Part shown: positions 5,128-5,268 of the stretch, piece by piece | How the letters are laid out: each line of letters begins with the position of its first letter | Position numbering within the stretch: the stretch's first letter is position 1 | Origin: a bacterium | Lineage (GTDB): Bacteria; Actinomycetota; Thermoleophilia; Solirubrobacterales; 70-9 | Assembly (NCBI GenBank): GCA_002919115.1 | Contig: PKER01000348.1 | Span: 1 to 5,268 of the forward strand | Direction of reading: 5' to 3' | Length of the DNA: 5,268 bases | Translations under genes and position numbers: made by a program | Notes under the pieces: generated by a model | What the model saw: only the letters and a program-made list of their open reading frames with translations | Databases searched by the model: none | What the model was told of the DNA's origin: nothing

Positions 5128-5149
5128 GGTCGCGCTCGCGAGCGCGACC
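5128..5149. repeat. 22-bp perfect palindrome upstream of the nuclease gene
   Basis: The half-site GGTCGCGCTCG (5128-5138) is followed directly by its exact reverse complement (5139-5149), with no spacer. All 11 base pairs were checked. It lies 100 nt upstream of the chosen nuclease start. As DNA it could be a dimeric-repressor operator; as RNA, a 9-bp hairpin with a 4-nt loop. A CGATAAGT on the minus strand about 20 nt downstream is a weak -10 candidate. Function unproven. Confidence 0.5.
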
Positions 5150-5268
5150 GCCGCGACCCCGGCGTTTGGCGGGATCAACCGCCGGAGGTCAACAAGAGGC
5201 ACGGCGGGCGCTTCGCGACCCCGAGGAGATCCAGGCGCTGCCTGGACGGCGAGCCGCCCGCGCGCGGG
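5150..5268. other. No supportable gene at the right edge
   Basis: A plus-strand frame opening at ATG 5061 (with GAGGT 6 nt upstream) stays open to the window end, but its third-position GC falls well below that of the other genes and its product is Arg/Pro-rich and unrecognised. Minus-strand frames entering from the right stop at 5175-5177 (TGA) and 5189-5191 (TGA); one could be the tail of a gene lying outside the window. Nothing here can be named. Confidence 0.3.

Noticed and set aside
5061..5268. Possible divergent partial gene from ATG 5061
   Set aside because: GAGGT at 5050-5054 is a fair ribosome site, but third-position GC is low for this genome and the Arg/Pro-rich product is not recognised. 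Sequence to the right would be needed.
5191..5268. Integrase-like impression in the plus frame reading NKRHGGRFATP...LDGEPPARG
   Set aside because: It faintly recalls N-termini of tyrosine integrases, but there is no start codon in that frame, the match is only a few residues, and the window ends. Not supportable.

Overview
The window is very GC-rich (roughly 70%), with strongly GC-biased third codon positions, GTG as well as ATG starts, actinobacterial-type lipoproteins, a DUF4189 protein and an excalibur-tailed nuclease. This suits a chromosomal segment of a high-GC actinobacterium, perhaps the Thermoleophilia/Solirubrobacterales group. That placement rests on style and family content, not on a marker gene.

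Layout, left to right. (1) 1-591, minus: 5' part of a secreted glycine-rich protein that runs off the left edge. (2) 688-1308, minus: small lipoprotein with a PsbP/DcrB-like pattern. (3) 1337-1936, minus: RibD-C/dihydrofolate-reductase-like protein. (4) 1973-2548, minus: PPOX-family flavoprotein. (5) 2571-2644, minus: tRNA-Arg(CCT), just ahead of gene 4. Items 5 to 2 are tightly spaced (22, 36 and 28 nt gaps) and may be one transcription unit. (6) 2830-3207, plus: very basic secreted DUF4189 protein, divergent from the tRNA and preceded by a leader that can fold into a three-way junction hiding its Shine-Dalgarno sequence. (7) 3204-3455, minus: C-terminal scrap of a TetR-family regulator. (8) 3458-4132, minus: apparent fusion of a degenerate acylphosphatase-like domain with a degenerate LigD 3'-phosphoesterase-like domain. 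(9) 4155-5027, minus: secreted lipoprotein nuclease of the staphylococcal nuclease family with a Cys-rich/excalibur tail, 22 nt upstream of gene 8. (10) 5028-5268: mostly non-coding as far as can be seen, with a 22-bp perfect palindrome.

Most products are envelope or exported proteins (glycine-rich protein, two lipoproteins, DUF4189 protein). The two cytoplasmic cofactor-type enzymes (PPOX and RibD-C) are general accessory oxidoreductases of unknown substrate. The nuclease and the LigD-PE-like gene look like a two-gene unit with a nucleic-acid flavour, but the second protein lacks the catalytic residues of both of its parent families. No mobile element, CRISPR array or rRNA was seen.

The least ordinary items are the SD-sequestering leader at 2781-2827, the double pseudoenzyme at 3458-4132, the TetR remnant beside it, and the stop-to-start stem at 1309-1348. 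All family calls come from reading motifs by eye; no database search was possible.
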